Shown here piece after piece: positions 44,083 to 52,107 of a stretch of DNA of 64,000 nt (its first letter is position 1; every line of letters starts with the position of its first letter). Position numbers and translations under genes: made by a program. Below the pieces are notes generated by a model. It searched no databases and was not told the DNA's origin. It saw only the letters and a program-made list of their open reading frames with translations. The DNA comes from Rivibacter subsaxonicus (GTDB taxonomy: Bacteria; Pseudomonadota; Gammaproteobacteria; Burkholderiales; Burkholderiaceae_C): positions 218,829 through 282,828 of the forward strand of contig NZ_SHKP01000004.1 of assembly GCF_004217215.1 (NCBI RefSeq). Reading direction: 5' to 3'.

Positions 44083-45126
44083 ATGGCCTGGAATCGAACA
44101 CTGCTGGGTTCGGGGCTGGCGTGCCTGGCCTCGCTCGTGACCACGGTTGCGGCTGCCACGGACGACGTGGACGCGAGCCGCTCGCGCGAACTGCATCTGG
44201 GGCTGGCGCCGAGCGTGCTGAAGATCGAGGCCGCGTTGCCGGGGCGCTACGCGGTCGGCTCGGCGCTGGTGGTCGGACCCGAACTGGTGGTGACGAACTG
44301 CCACGTCACCCGCGACGCGCGTGCCATCGAGGTCCTGCATGGCGGCCTGCGCTACCCGGTGCGCGGCCAGCGTGCCGACATGGCGCGCGACCTGTGCCTG
44401 CTGCGCGCGCCCGGCCTCGGCGCCAAGCCGGTCAAGCTCGGTGCCGCCAGTTCGCTGCGTCGACGCCAGCCGATGCTGGCGATCGGCTACACCGGCGGTG
44501 CAGGCTTGCAGTTCAGCGAGGGTGAACTGGTGGACACCCATCGGCTCGATGACGGCGCGGTCATCCAGAGCAGCAACTGGTTCAGCTCGGGTGCCAGCGG
44601 CGGCGGCCTGTTCGATGCCGAGGGCAAGCTGGTCGGCGTGCTGACCTTCAGGCTGCGCGGCGGCGAGCGTCATTACTATTCGGCGCCGGTCGAGTGGCTG
44701 CGCGCCCTGGTCGACGCGCCGCTCAGCGATGAACGACCGGTCGCGCCGCTGAGCGGCCAGACCTTCTGGGAACTGCGCGACGAACGACAGCCGCCGTTCC
44801 TGCGCGCGGCGGCGCTGGTGCAGGGCGCAGAGTGGGAGCAGTTGCTCGACGTCGCCCTGCGCTGGGCGGCCGACGATGCCACGGACCCCGAACCGCAGCG
44901 GCTGCTCGGGCTGGCGCTGACGCGCCTCGAACGTCCGGCCGAGGCCGTGGTGGCCTACCAGCGCGCGCTGGCGCTGGACGCGGGCGACGCCCCGTCCTGG
45001 TTTCAACTCGGGGCGCTCCAGCATCGGCTCGGGCAGGATGCGCAGGCGCGCGCCGCGCTCGAGCAGCTCGACGCGCTCGATACCGAACTCGCGCAAAGGC
45101 TCCAGGCCCGCCTGCGCGCACAGTGA
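44083..45126 (+). CDS. Exported trypsin-like protease with TPR tail
   Basis: 347 residues. A signal peptide (cleavage after AAA near residue 25) is followed by a chymotrypsin-fold domain with a full catalytic triad: His74 (TNCHVT), Asp103 (ARDLCLLR) and Ser172 (GASGGGLF). The C terminus (residues 240-340) holds tetratricopeptide-like helices (PQRLLGLALTRLERPAEAVVAYQRALALD). The arrangement is like DegP-type exported proteases but without PDZ domains. In this operon it may process or quality-control periplasmic oxidation proteins. Nothing in the sequence names a substrate. Confidence 0.83.
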   Translation: MAWNRTLLGSGLACLASLVTTVAAATDDVDASRSRELHLGLAPSVLKIEAALPGRYAVGSALVVGPELVVTNCHVTRDARAIEVLHGGLRYPVRGQRADMARDLCLLRAPGLGAKPVKLGAASSLRRRQPMLAIGYTGGAGLQFSEGELVDTHRLDDGAVIQSSNWFSSGASGGGLFDAEGKLVGVLTFRLRGGERHYYSAPVEWLRALVDAPLSDERPVAPLSGQTFWELRDERQPPFLRAAALVQGAEWEQLLDVALRWAADDATDPEPQRLLGLALTRLERPAEAVVAYQRALALDAGDAPSWFQLGALQHRLGQDAQARAALEQLDALDTELAQRLQARLRAQ

Positions 45127-45149
45127 CCCGCCGCACCGAATCCAAAGAC

Positions 45150-45917
45150 ATGATAGTGACCACCAACAAACCCCTTCGTCAGCTGCTGCGTGCGCTGCTG
45201 CTGGGCCCCTGCGTCTGGCTGGGCGTCGGCGGCGCGCCGGCCGGGGCCGCCGAGGCGCCGGCGCCGCCCTCGGCCGCCGAGCGCGCGGTGTTCAACGAAC
45301 CGGTGCTGAGCTCACTGCCCCTGCCCAGCGAACTGCGCTACCGTTTCGTGCGCGAGAGCCGCGACCCGGCGCTCGATCCTGGCTTCGAGGATTCGGCGCA
45401 GATGTTCCTGCGCCGTGGCAACGATGGCAGCTGCTGCTCGGTGCGCGCCGAGTTCCTCAGCGGACCGCGTGCGCTGCAGCTGCCCCAGTTCGACGACGCG
45501 AGCGTGAATCCGGTGACGCTGTTCTTCCTCGAGCGCGAGGTGCGCGAGCTGCAGCGCCTGACGCGCGGGCAGGCGGCGCACTTTCGCAAGCGCATCCGGC
45601 TGGCGCTGGTCGACCAGGCCAGCATGACGCGCATCCGCACGCAGTTCGACGGCCGCGAGATCGAGGCCACCGAGGTGCGCATCTCGCCCTTCCTCGACGA
45701 TCCAAGCCGTGGCCGCTTCCCGGAACTGGCGACGATGCAGTACCGCTTCACGCTGTCGCCGCAAGTGCCCGGCGGCGTGCTCGAGCTGCGCGCCGTGCTG
45801 CCGGCCGCCGAAGCCGGCGGCGCGCCGCGCGCCGAAGAAGTGCTCACGCTGTTGCCGTCGGGCGCCAAGCCCCTGCCCGCCAGTGCCGCCGCGGCAGCGC
45901 CGCCAACATCCCGCTGA
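45150..45917 (+). CDS. Exported protein of unknown function in xox cluster
   Basis: 255 residues with a signal peptide (LLRALLLGPCVWLGVGGAPAGA). I do not recognise a named domain. The mature chain includes ELRYRFVRESRDPALDPGFED, an NDGSCCSVRAEF stretch with a vicinal Cys pair, and a C terminus rich in Ala/Pro. The Cys pair is of interest because XoxF itself has a vicinal disulfide. It lies between the protease gene and another small exported protein, in the same direction with 23- and 11-bp gaps, so it belongs to the same transcript. A role in oxidase maturation or in the outer envelope is inference only. Confidence 0.75.
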   Translation: MIVTTNKPLRQLLRALLLGPCVWLGVGGAPAGAAEAPAPPSAAERAVFNEPVLSSLPLPSELRYRFVRESRDPALDPGFEDSAQMFLRRGNDGSCCSVRAEFLSGPRALQLPQFDDASVNPVTLFFLEREVRELQRLTRGQAAHFRKRIRLALVDQASMTRIRTQFDGREIEATEVRISPFLDDPSRGRFPELATMQYRFTLSPQVPGGVLELRAVLPAAEAGGAPRAEEVLTLLPSGAKPLPASAAAAAPPTSR

Positions 45918-45928
45918 GGAGCCCGCCC

Positions 45929-46303
45929 TTGACCCACCGTCGCAACCCTTCGCTCGTCGGCTTGGTGGCGGCCATGCTGCTGCTGGCGGCCGGCCCGCTG
46001 ATGGCCCACGACTACGCCACCGTCGATCGCGTGCTCTTCGTGCAGAGCTGCCTGCGCGAGAACCCGGGCCCGCAGTTCGAGATGATCCACAAGTGCTCGT
46101 GTGTTCTCGACCGCCTGGCCGAGCAGCTGAACTACGAGGACTTCGTCGAGCTCAGCACCGACACCAACGCCACCAGCATCGGCGGCGAGCGTGGCGCGGT
46201 GCTGCGCGACAACGAGGGCGTGCAGAAGAACGTGCGGCGCTTTCGACAGATGCAGGCCGACGCCAAGAAGGCCTGCATGATCCGGCCGGCCGATCCCAGA
46301 TGA
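45929..46303 (+). CDS. Small exported Cys-rich protein in xox cluster
   Basis: 124 residues. A signal peptide (LVGLVAAMLLLAAGPLMA) precedes DYATVDRVLFVQSCLRENPGPQFEMIHKCSCVLDRLAEQLN, which holds three Cys, and a helical tail ending KKACMIRPADPR with a fourth. No family name is recognised. The TTG at 45929 is preceded by GAGGAG at a spacing of 7, and the protein starts just before the signal, so it is preferred. Its stop overlaps the ATG of the metallohydrolase gene (ATGA). The four Cys suggest two disulfides in the periplasm. Confidence 0.75.
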   Translation: MTHRRNPSLVGLVAAMLLLAAGPLMAHDYATVDRVLFVQSCLRENPGPQFEMIHKCSCVLDRLAEQLNYEDFVELSTDTNATSIGGERGAVLRDNEGVQKNVRRFRQMQADAKKACMIRPADPR

Positions 46304-47250
46304 GGCCCTGGCTGCGGGCGCTGGCACTCACCGTGGGGTGGGGCGCGCTCGCGGCATCTACCGCCGCCGCGCCGGCATTGCGCATCGAGACGCAGGAGCT
46401 GGCGCCGGGCGTGCACGTGCATGTGGGCGCGATCGAGGACTGGGGTCCCGACAACGCCGGCGACGTCGCCAATCTCGGCTTCGTGGTCGGCGCGCGCTGC
46501 GTCGCGGTGATCGACAGCGGCGGCAGCCGCGCGGTCGGCGAGGCGCTGCGAGCGGCGATCGCGCGCCGCACCGACAAGCCGGTCTGCGCGGTGGTCAACA
46601 CCCACGCCCATCCCGACCATGTGCTCGGCAACGCCGCCTTCCTCGGCGCCGGCGCGGGTGGCGCCAGTCCTGAATTCATCGGCCACGCACGGCTGCCGGC
46701 GGCGCTGGCCGCGCGCGGGCCGTACTACCTCAAGGCGCTCGAGCGCGACTTCGGCGCCGCCGGCGCCGGCAGCGAGATCGTGCTGCCGACCCGCACCGTC
46801 GGCGACGCGCTGAATCTCGACATCGGCGGGCGCACGCTGCTGATCCGCGCCTGGCCCACCGCCCACACCGACGCCGATCTCACCGTGACCGACGTGCAGA
46901 GCGGCACCCTGTTCGCCGGCGACCTGCTGTTCGTCGAGCATCTGCCGGCGCTCGACGGCAAGCTGCTTGGCTGGCTCGGCGTGATGGACGCGCTCGCGCG
47001 CGAGCCGGTGCGCCTGGTCGTTCCCGGCCACGGCGCGCCGAGCCGCGACTGGCCGGCCGCGCTGGCGCCGCAACGGGCCTACCTGCTGGGCCTGCGCGAC
47101 GGGGTCAAGGACGCGATCGCGCGCAACCTCACGCTGAGCCAGACGGTGAACGAACTCGATGGTCGCGGGCTCCAAGGATGGCGCTTGACCGATCGCTTCC
47201 ACCGGCGCAACCTGACCGCGGCCTTTGCCGAACTGGAATGGGCCGAATGA
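46300..47250 (+). CDS. Quinoprotein relay zinc metallohydrolase (MBL fold)
   Basis: 316 residues with a signal peptide (cleavage after AAA near residue 24). A metallo-beta-lactamase fold with the complete metal motif His102-x-His104-x-Asp106-His107 (HAHPDH), a later HTDADLTV His/Asp and GHGAP His. It belongs to the group annotated as quinoprotein relay system zinc metallohydrolase 1, found beside PQQ dehydrogenases. It may act on PQQ-related or thiol-type intermediates in the periplasm; the reaction is unproven. It is followed by a SoxYZ-like carrier. A related, degenerate copy closes the cluster at 48757. Confidence 0.87.
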   Translation: MRPWLRALALTVGWGALAASTAAAPALRIETQELAPGVHVHVGAIEDWGPDNAGDVANLGFVVGARCVAVIDSGGSRAVGEALRAAIARRTDKPVCAVVNTHAHPDHVLGNAAFLGAGAGGASPEFIGHARLPAALAARGPYYLKALERDFGAAGAGSEIVLPTRTVGDALNLDIGGRTLLIRAWPTAHTDADLTVTDVQSGTLFAGDLLFVEHLPALDGKLLGWLGVMDALAREPVRLVVPGHGAPSRDWPAALAPQRAYLLGLRDGVKDAIARNLTLSQTVNELDGRGLQGWRLTDRFHRRNLTAAFAELEWAE

Positions 47251-47311
47251 ACACGCAGTGCAAGGTGCAGCGGCCGCCGTCGACCCATCGGTCATGCACG
47301 AGGAGATGTTG

Positions 47312-48205
47312 ATGCACAAGCCCGATTCCCGCTCCTTGTCCCGCCGCACCTTCGGTTCGCTCGCGGGTGCCGTCGCGCTGATGAGTTCGGCCCCGGTGCT
47401 GGCCCAGCTCAAGAGTGGCGACAACCCCGAGGCCAGCGAGCGCTGGCAGCAGGTGCGCAAGAGCCTGTTCGCCGGCCGCCAGATCAAGACCCCGGCCGAC
47501 GGCGTGATCGCGCTCGAGGCGCCGCTGCGCGCCGAGGACGCGGCGATCGTGCCGATCGCGATCCGCAGCGCCTTCGCGCAGAGCCCACAGCGCTCGATCC
47601 GCAAGGTCTGGCTGATCATCGACAACAACCCCTCGCCGGTATCGGCGGTGTTCAGCTACACGCTGGCCAGCGGCAAGGCCGACATCGAGACCCGCGTGCG
47701 CATCGACGAATACACCCACGTGCGGGCGATCGCCGAGACCGACGACGGCCAGCTCTGGATGAGCACGCGCTGGGTCAAGGCCTCGGGCGGCTGCTCGGCG
47801 CCGCCGGGCAAGGATCCGGCCGCCGCCAGGGCCACGCTCGGCCAGATGCGGCTGCGCGCCGACACCAGCGGCGGCGCCGCGCAGCCGGCCTTGGCGCAGC
47901 TGATGATCAGTCACCCCAACGACTCCGGCATGGTGATGGACCAGTTCACGCGCCAGTTCACGCCACCGCATTTCGTGCGCCGGGTCGACGTCAGCTACGC
48001 CGGCGAGCCGGTGCTGTCGGCCGACCTCGACTTCTCGATCAGCGAGAACCCGAACCTGCGCTTCTGGTTCGTGCCGCGCGAGGCCGGCGGGGAACTCAGG
48101 GCCGAGGTCGTCGATTCCAACGAACTGCGCTTCCAGAACAGCGTGGCGCTGCGTCCCGGCTCCGCCGATGGTCCGCGCCAGAGTCTGGTTCAGGGCAAGC
48201 CGTAG
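47312..48205 (+). CDS. Quinoprotein-associated SoxYZ-like carrier
   Basis: 297 residues. The Tat-type signal SRRTFGSLAGAVALM is followed by a SoxY-like domain and a C-terminal SoxZ-like domain (VRRVDVSYAGEPVLSADLDFSISENPNLRFWFVP). A Gly-Gly-Cys motif (Cys161 in KASGGCSAPP) sits where SoxY has its carrier cysteine. Unlike true SoxY, the Cys is not at the chain end but lies before the SoxZ part, the fused form seen with PQQ dehydrogenases. It probably carries an intermediate covalently on this Cys for the metallohydrolases. The start ATG at 47312 has GAGGAG 6 nt before it. Confidence 0.88.
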   Translation: MHKPDSRSLSRRTFGSLAGAVALMSSAPVLAQLKSGDNPEASERWQQVRKSLFAGRQIKTPADGVIALEAPLRAEDAAIVPIAIRSAFAQSPQRSIRKVWLIIDNNPSPVSAVFSYTLASGKADIETRVRIDEYTHVRAIAETDDGQLWMSTRWVKASGGCSAPPGKDPAAARATLGQMRLRADTSGGAAQPALAQLMISHPNDSGMVMDQFTRQFTPPHFVRRVDVSYAGEPVLSADLDFSISENPNLRFWFVPREAGGELRAEVVDSNELRFQNSVALRPGSADGPRQSLVQGKP

Positions 48206-48741
48206 CGCGGATTGGCGGCCCGCTTCTCGCTCCAGTCGCGCAGCATGAAACGCGCCGCGCGCTGCCAGGACTCGTCGTTGTTGCCGCGCATGTCGACCGA
48301 CTTGTTGAGCAGCGTGCGGTCGCCGGCGACCTCGCGCAACTCGACGTTGAGGTTGAGGATCAGCTCGCTGACCTTCTGCACCCAGCCCACCAGAACCAGG
48401 TCGCTGCCGGCCGCCTTGCCGATGCTCTGCGCGCAGCCGTTGCATTCGAAAAGATTCGCATGAGCCGCGCGCAGCTCGGTGATGGTGGCCTGCGCCGGCG
48501 CCGGGTCGACCAGCCGGTAGAGCCCGGCCTGCGCCAGGCCCTCGCGCAACTGCTGGCTCACGGCCTTCACGCGGCGCGCGTTGTCGGCCGCCAGCGCCGG
48601 GTTGGGATGGTCCTCGAGCAGGTCGATGTCGGGCATCACCAGCGTGGGCAGGGCGGCGAAGGGGCCGGTCTGGGCCAGCGCGGCCAGCGGCAGCGAGCCC
48701 AGGAACAGCAGCACCGGGCGGCGCGGGAGCTTGTTCGTCAT
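48190..48741 (-). CDS. DUF3280 family exported protein
   Basis: 183 residues. A signal peptide (PVLLFLGSLPLAALAQ) leads into a domain with PTLVMPDIDLLEDHPNPALAADNARRVKAVSQQLREGL and GSDLVLVGWVQKVSELILNLNVELREV, matching DUF3280/DUF2380 family proteins of unknown function that occur near PQQ-dependent alcohol dehydrogenase genes. It runs against the rest of the cluster: its 3' end overlaps the SoxYZ-like gene end by 16 bp, and its 5' end is close to the start of the metallohydrolase-like gene. The minus-strand position gives it a promoter facing away from that gene. Confidence 0.78.
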   Translation of the reverse strand: MTNKLPRRPVLLFLGSLPLAALAQTGPFAALPTLVMPDIDLLEDHPNPALAADNARRVKAVSQQLREGLAQAGLYRLVDPAPAQATITELRAAHANLFECNGCAQSIGKAAGSDLVLVGWVQKVSELILNLNVELREVAGDRTLLNKSVDMRGNNDESWQRAARFMLRDWSEKRAANPRYGLP

Positions 48742-48756
48742 GATGGTGTCGCGAGC

Positions 48757-49743
48757 CTGTGGGCGGCGGCCTGCCGCTGGCTCGCATGCTACGGGGCGGC
48801 GCTGCTTCTTGCAGGCGCGGTCGCGGGCGGCGCGCGCGCGGCCGAGCCGGTGCCGGTGGCGCCGGGCGTCTACGCCTGGATCGGTGCGCTCGGCGAGCCC
48901 GACGCCGCCAATCGCGGCGCCGTCGGCAATGGCGGGCTGATCGTCGGCAGCCGCGCCAGCCTGCTCGTCAACAGCGGCGGCTCCTACCTGCTGGGGCGCG
49001 AGATGATCGAGGCGGCCGAGCGCCTGGGCGGCGGCAGGCCGATCGTCGCCGCCGTGATCCAGCAGCCGCTGCAGGAGTTCCTGATGGGCAACGCCGCGCT
49101 GCGCGAACGCGGCATCCCGCTCATTGCGCACGCGGAAGGCGCGCGCCTGATCGGCCAGCGCTGCGACACCTGCCTGCGCAACCTCGAGCGCGATCTCGGT
49201 CCCGAGTTGATGCGCGGCACTCGTGTGGTGGTGCCCGAGCGCACGCTGGGCGCGGCGAGCGAGGAGATCGACCTGGGCGAGCGCCGGGTCACGCTGCTGC
49301 ACCCGGGCTGGGGCACGACGCCGGGCGACCTGGTGGTCTTCGACCACCAGAGCGGGGTGCTGTTTGCCGGCGCGCTGGTCGGTGTCGGCCGCCTGCCGGA
49401 GTTGCGCGACGCACGGCTGCCCGGCTGGCTGGCCGCGCTCGATGGGCTGCAGGCGCTGCGGCCGCGCATCGTGGTGCCCGGCTACGGCCCGGTCGGCGCG
49501 GCCGATGCCGACACGCCGATGCGGGACTATCTGCAGCAACTCGACCTGGTCGTTGGTGGCCTGGTCGACAGCGGCGTCAGCCTGATCGACGCGCCTGCGC
49601 GGGCACCGATGCCGGCCTACGCCGGCTGGTCCCGCTTCGACGCCGTGCACCCGCGCAACGTGCAGCAGCTCTACCTGCGGCACGAGGCCGAGTGGCTGGG
49701 GGCCGGCAGGAGCGAACTCAAGGGCGGCGACGGCGGCCGTTGA
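48757..49743 (+). CDS. Degenerate MBL-fold quinoprotein-associated protein
   Basis: About 328 residues, a paralogue of the metallohydrolase at 46300. A signal-like stretch (residues 5-27) is followed by VAPGVYAWIGALGEPDAANRGAVGNGG, and the C terminus ends RNVQQLYLRHEAEW, aligned with RNLTAAFAELEW of the first copy. The metal motif is lost: where HAHPDH should be, it reads QQPLQEF. It may have lost catalysis and act as a partner. No ATG, GTG or TTG lies in the right frame near the signal; a CTG at 48757 fits, or an ATG further up at about 48610 opposite the DUF3280 gene, or a frameshift. The start is uncertain. Confidence 0.68.
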   Translation: MWAAACRWLACYGAALLLAGAVAGGARAAEPVPVAPGVYAWIGALGEPDAANRGAVGNGGLIVGSRASLLVNSGGSYLLGREMIEAAERLGGGRPIVAAVIQQPLQEFLMGNAALRERGIPLIAHAEGARLIGQRCDTCLRNLERDLGPELMRGTRVVVPERTLGAASEEIDLGERRVTLLHPGWGTTPGDLVVFDHQSGVLFAGALVGVGRLPELRDARLPGWLAALDGLQALRPRIVVPGYGPVGAADADTPMRDYLQQLDLVVGGLVDSGVSLIDAPARAPMPAYAGWSRFDAVHPRNVQQLYLRHEAEWLGAGRSELKGGDGGR

Positions 49744-49768
49744 TCCGCCTCGCGCAGGCTGTCGAGCC

Positions 49769-50365
49769 TCAGCGCGCGGTCGCGGTCGGTTCGAGCGGCA
49801 GGCCGCGCAGCGCCTGGGTCAGCTCGGCGGCCTGCCAGATCGCGATGCGGTGCTCGGCGGCAAAGGGCCGCGCGTTGTCGCTGAGCGGTGCCAGGCCGAT
49901 GTAGAGCGCATCCGGGACGTCGGCGGCTTCGCGCGCCGCCTGCAGGGCGCGCAAGGGTTCCAGGCCCGTGTGGGCCGACTTCCAGCGTCGCGCGCAGACG
50001 AGCATGCGGCGGCCCTGGCGCTCCAGCTCGAAATCGACGGCACCGGTCTTGCCCGGCCGCACCGTGTAGCCGTCGCGGCGGAAGGCCTGCTCGAGCAGCG
50101 CGGCGAAGGCCGGCCAAGCCATCGTCGCCAGGGCCTGCCGGGTGCTGGCCACGCGCTCGGCGCTCGGCAGGCGCCACTGCCGGCGCGCCGCGATGACGCT
50201 GATCACCACGAAGGGCAGGCCCGAGAGCGCACCGATCACGCGAAACTGCACCGGCAGCAGCGCCATGCAGAGCAGGACGATCAGCAGCGCAATGACGATG
50301 CTGATCCACCACGGCGAGCGCAGCAGGATCGCAAAGAGCGAGTTCTTCGCCATCTGGAACTTCAA
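49769..50365 (-). CDS. Membrane protein with Mrr-like nuclease domain
   Basis: 198 residues. Two membrane helices (residues 15-60) are followed by a cytoplasmic domain that resembles the restriction endonuclease-like (Mrr) fold: AALLEQAFRRDGYTVRPGKTGAVDFELERQGRRMLVCARRWKSAHTG, with Asp and Lys placed like the D-x(n)-E/Q-x-K core. The middle acid is not obvious (VCAR), so nuclease activity is uncertain. These small membrane-anchored Mrr proteins are common in beta-proteobacteria and their role is unknown. Convergent with the metallohydrolase-like gene. Confidence 0.72.
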   Translation of the reverse strand: MKFQMAKNSLFAILLRSPWWISIVIALLIVLLCMALLPVQFRVIGALSGLPFVVISVIAARRQWRLPSAERVASTRQALATMAWPAFAALLEQAFRRDGYTVRPGKTGAVDFELERQGRRMLVCARRWKSAHTGLEPLRALQAAREAADVPDALYIGLAPLSDNARPFAAEHRIAIWQAAELTQALRGLPLEPTATAR

Positions 50366-50547
50366 TCGGGTCTCCTGTGGGTGAGGGCTGGCGCTCGTCG
50401 CGCCCTGTCGATCATCCGCGATGGTAGGTCGCCGGCGCGGCTTGGCCGCGCCGCGCCAGTTGCGTTCGCGCAGCGTCGATGGACATCGCGACGGCCTGCC
50501 ATCGGCGCACGCTAGGATGGGTCGTCGTCCACCCGCCGTCGTCGTTC

Positions 50548-52071
50548 ATGGACCTGCCCGTCACGCTCCCCCGCCGCGAGTTCAGCGATCCCGATGCTGC
50601 CCTCGAGCACGCCCGTGCCATCTACGACGCCGGCATCCGGCACCTGCGCCAGCGCATGGCCGAGTTCGTCGGCGGCGCCTCGATGGGCCTGCGGGTGCGT
50701 GCCTGCTATCCGCAGTTGCGGGTGCAGACCGATACCGTCGCGCGTGCCGACTCGCGCCTGGCCTACGGTTTCGTTGCCGGGCCCGGGCGCTACGAGACCT
50801 CGCTGACCCGGCTCGACCTGTTCGGCGACTACTACCGCGAGCAGTTCCGCCTGCTGCTGCGCAACCATGCGGTGGCGCTCGAGGTCGGGCCCGGCACGCA
50901 TCCGATTCCCGTGCATTTCTCCTTCGCCGAGAACGACCACGTCGAAGGCACGCTCAGCGCCGAGCGCCGCCTGCTGATGCGCGACCTGTTCGACCTGCCC
51001 GACCTGGCGGCGATGGACGACGGTATCGCCAACGGCACCCACGAGCCGGCACCGGGCGAGCCCAAGCCGCTGTCGCTGTTCACCGCGCCGCGCGTCGACT
51101 ACTCGCTGCACCGCCTGCGCCACTACACCGGCACCGCACCCGAGCATTTCCAGAACTTCGTGCTGTTCACCAATTACCAGTTCTACATCGACGAGTTCAT
51201 CAAGCTCGGTGCCGAGCTGATGTCCGAGCCGCCGGGGCAGGGCGGCTTGTTCGAGAGCGGTGCCGACGAGGGCTACACCGCCTTCGTGCAGCCCGGCAAC
51301 GTGGTCTCGCGGCGCAAGGGGCTGCCACTGGAGCCGGCCGATTTCCTCGGTGCCGCGCCGCCGCGGCTGCCGCAGATGCCGGCCTACCACCTGGTGCGCA
51401 AGGACGGCGCCGGCATCACGATGGTCAACATCGGCGTCGGACCGAGCAACGCCAAGACCATCACCGACCACATCGCGGTGCTGCGCCCGCATGCCTGGAT
51501 GATGCTCGGCCACTGCGCCGGCCTGCGCAACACCCAGCAGCTCGGCGACTACGTGCTGGCCCACGGCTACGTGCGCGAGGACCATGTGCTCGACGAGGAG
51601 TTGCCGCTGTGGGTGCCGATCCCGCCGCTGGCCGAGATACAGGTCGCGCTCGAGCAGGCGGTGGCCGACGTGACTCAGCTCTCGGGCTACGCGCTCAAGA
51701 GCGTGCTGCGCACCGGCACCGTCGCCACCACCGACAACCGCAACTGGGAGTTGCTGCCCTTTCACGATTCGGCGACCACGCCCGAGAGGCGCTTCTCGCA
51801 GAGCCGCGCGGTGGCGCTCGACATGGAAAGTGCCACCATCGCCGCCAACGGCTTTCGCTTCCGCGTGCCCTACGGCACCTTGCTGTGCGTCAGCGACAAG
51901 CCGCTGCACGGCGAGATCAAGCTGCCCGGCATGGCCAACCACTTCTACCGCGAGCGCGTCAACCAGCACCTGCGCATCGGGCTGCGCGCGGTCGAACTGT
52001 TGCGCGCGCAGGGCATGGACGCGCTGCACAGCCGCAAGCTGCGCAGTTTTGCCGAGGTGGCGTTCCAGTAA
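50548..52071 (+). CDS. amn: AMP nucleosidase
   Basis: 507 residues. Amn hydrolyses AMP to adenine and ribose 5-phosphate, controlling the adenylate pool. The N-terminal regulatory half (RVRACYPQLRVQTD) and the C-terminal phosphorylase-like catalytic half (NIGVGPSNAKTITDHIAVLRPHAWMMLGHCAGLRN, then DMESATIAANGFRFRVPYGTLLCVSDKP) are both present; DMESA is the nucleoside-binding motif. Length is slightly above the 484 of E. coli. The ATG at 50548 is preferred over an upstream start with no homology. It is followed 36 bp later by a GGDEF gene. Confidence 0.95.
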   Translation: MDLPVTLPRREFSDPDAALEHARAIYDAGIRHLRQRMAEFVGGASMGLRVRACYPQLRVQTDTVARADSRLAYGFVAGPGRYETSLTRLDLFGDYYREQFRLLLRNHAVALEVGPGTHPIPVHFSFAENDHVEGTLSAERRLLMRDLFDLPDLAAMDDGIANGTHEPAPGEPKPLSLFTAPRVDYSLHRLRHYTGTAPEHFQNFVLFTNYQFYIDEFIKLGAELMSEPPGQGGLFESGADEGYTAFVQPGNVVSRRKGLPLEPADFLGAAPPRLPQMPAYHLVRKDGAGITMVNIGVGPSNAKTITDHIAVLRPHAWMMLGHCAGLRNTQQLGDYVLAHGYVREDHVLDEELPLWVPIPPLAEIQVALEQAVADVTQLSGYALKSVLRTGTVATTDNRNWELLPFHDSATTPERRFSQSRAVALDMESATIAANGFRFRVPYGTLLCVSDKPLHGEIKLPGMANHFYRERVNQHLRIGLRAVELLRAQGMDALHSRKLRSFAEVAFQ

Positions 52072-52107
52072 GGCGGGCGCAGGGCTTCGCTGCCGATAAT
52101 CGATCCG

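Noticed and set aside
47312-48205. SoxYZ-like carrier as evidence of thiosulfate oxidation
   Set aside because: No soxA, soxX, soxB or soxC is present, and the protein is the fused form that travels with PQQ dehydrogenases.
48740-48940. ATG at 48740 as start of the second MBL-fold protein
   Set aside because: It lies in another frame and leads into a non-homologous Arg/Ala-rich frame; it could only serve with a frameshift.
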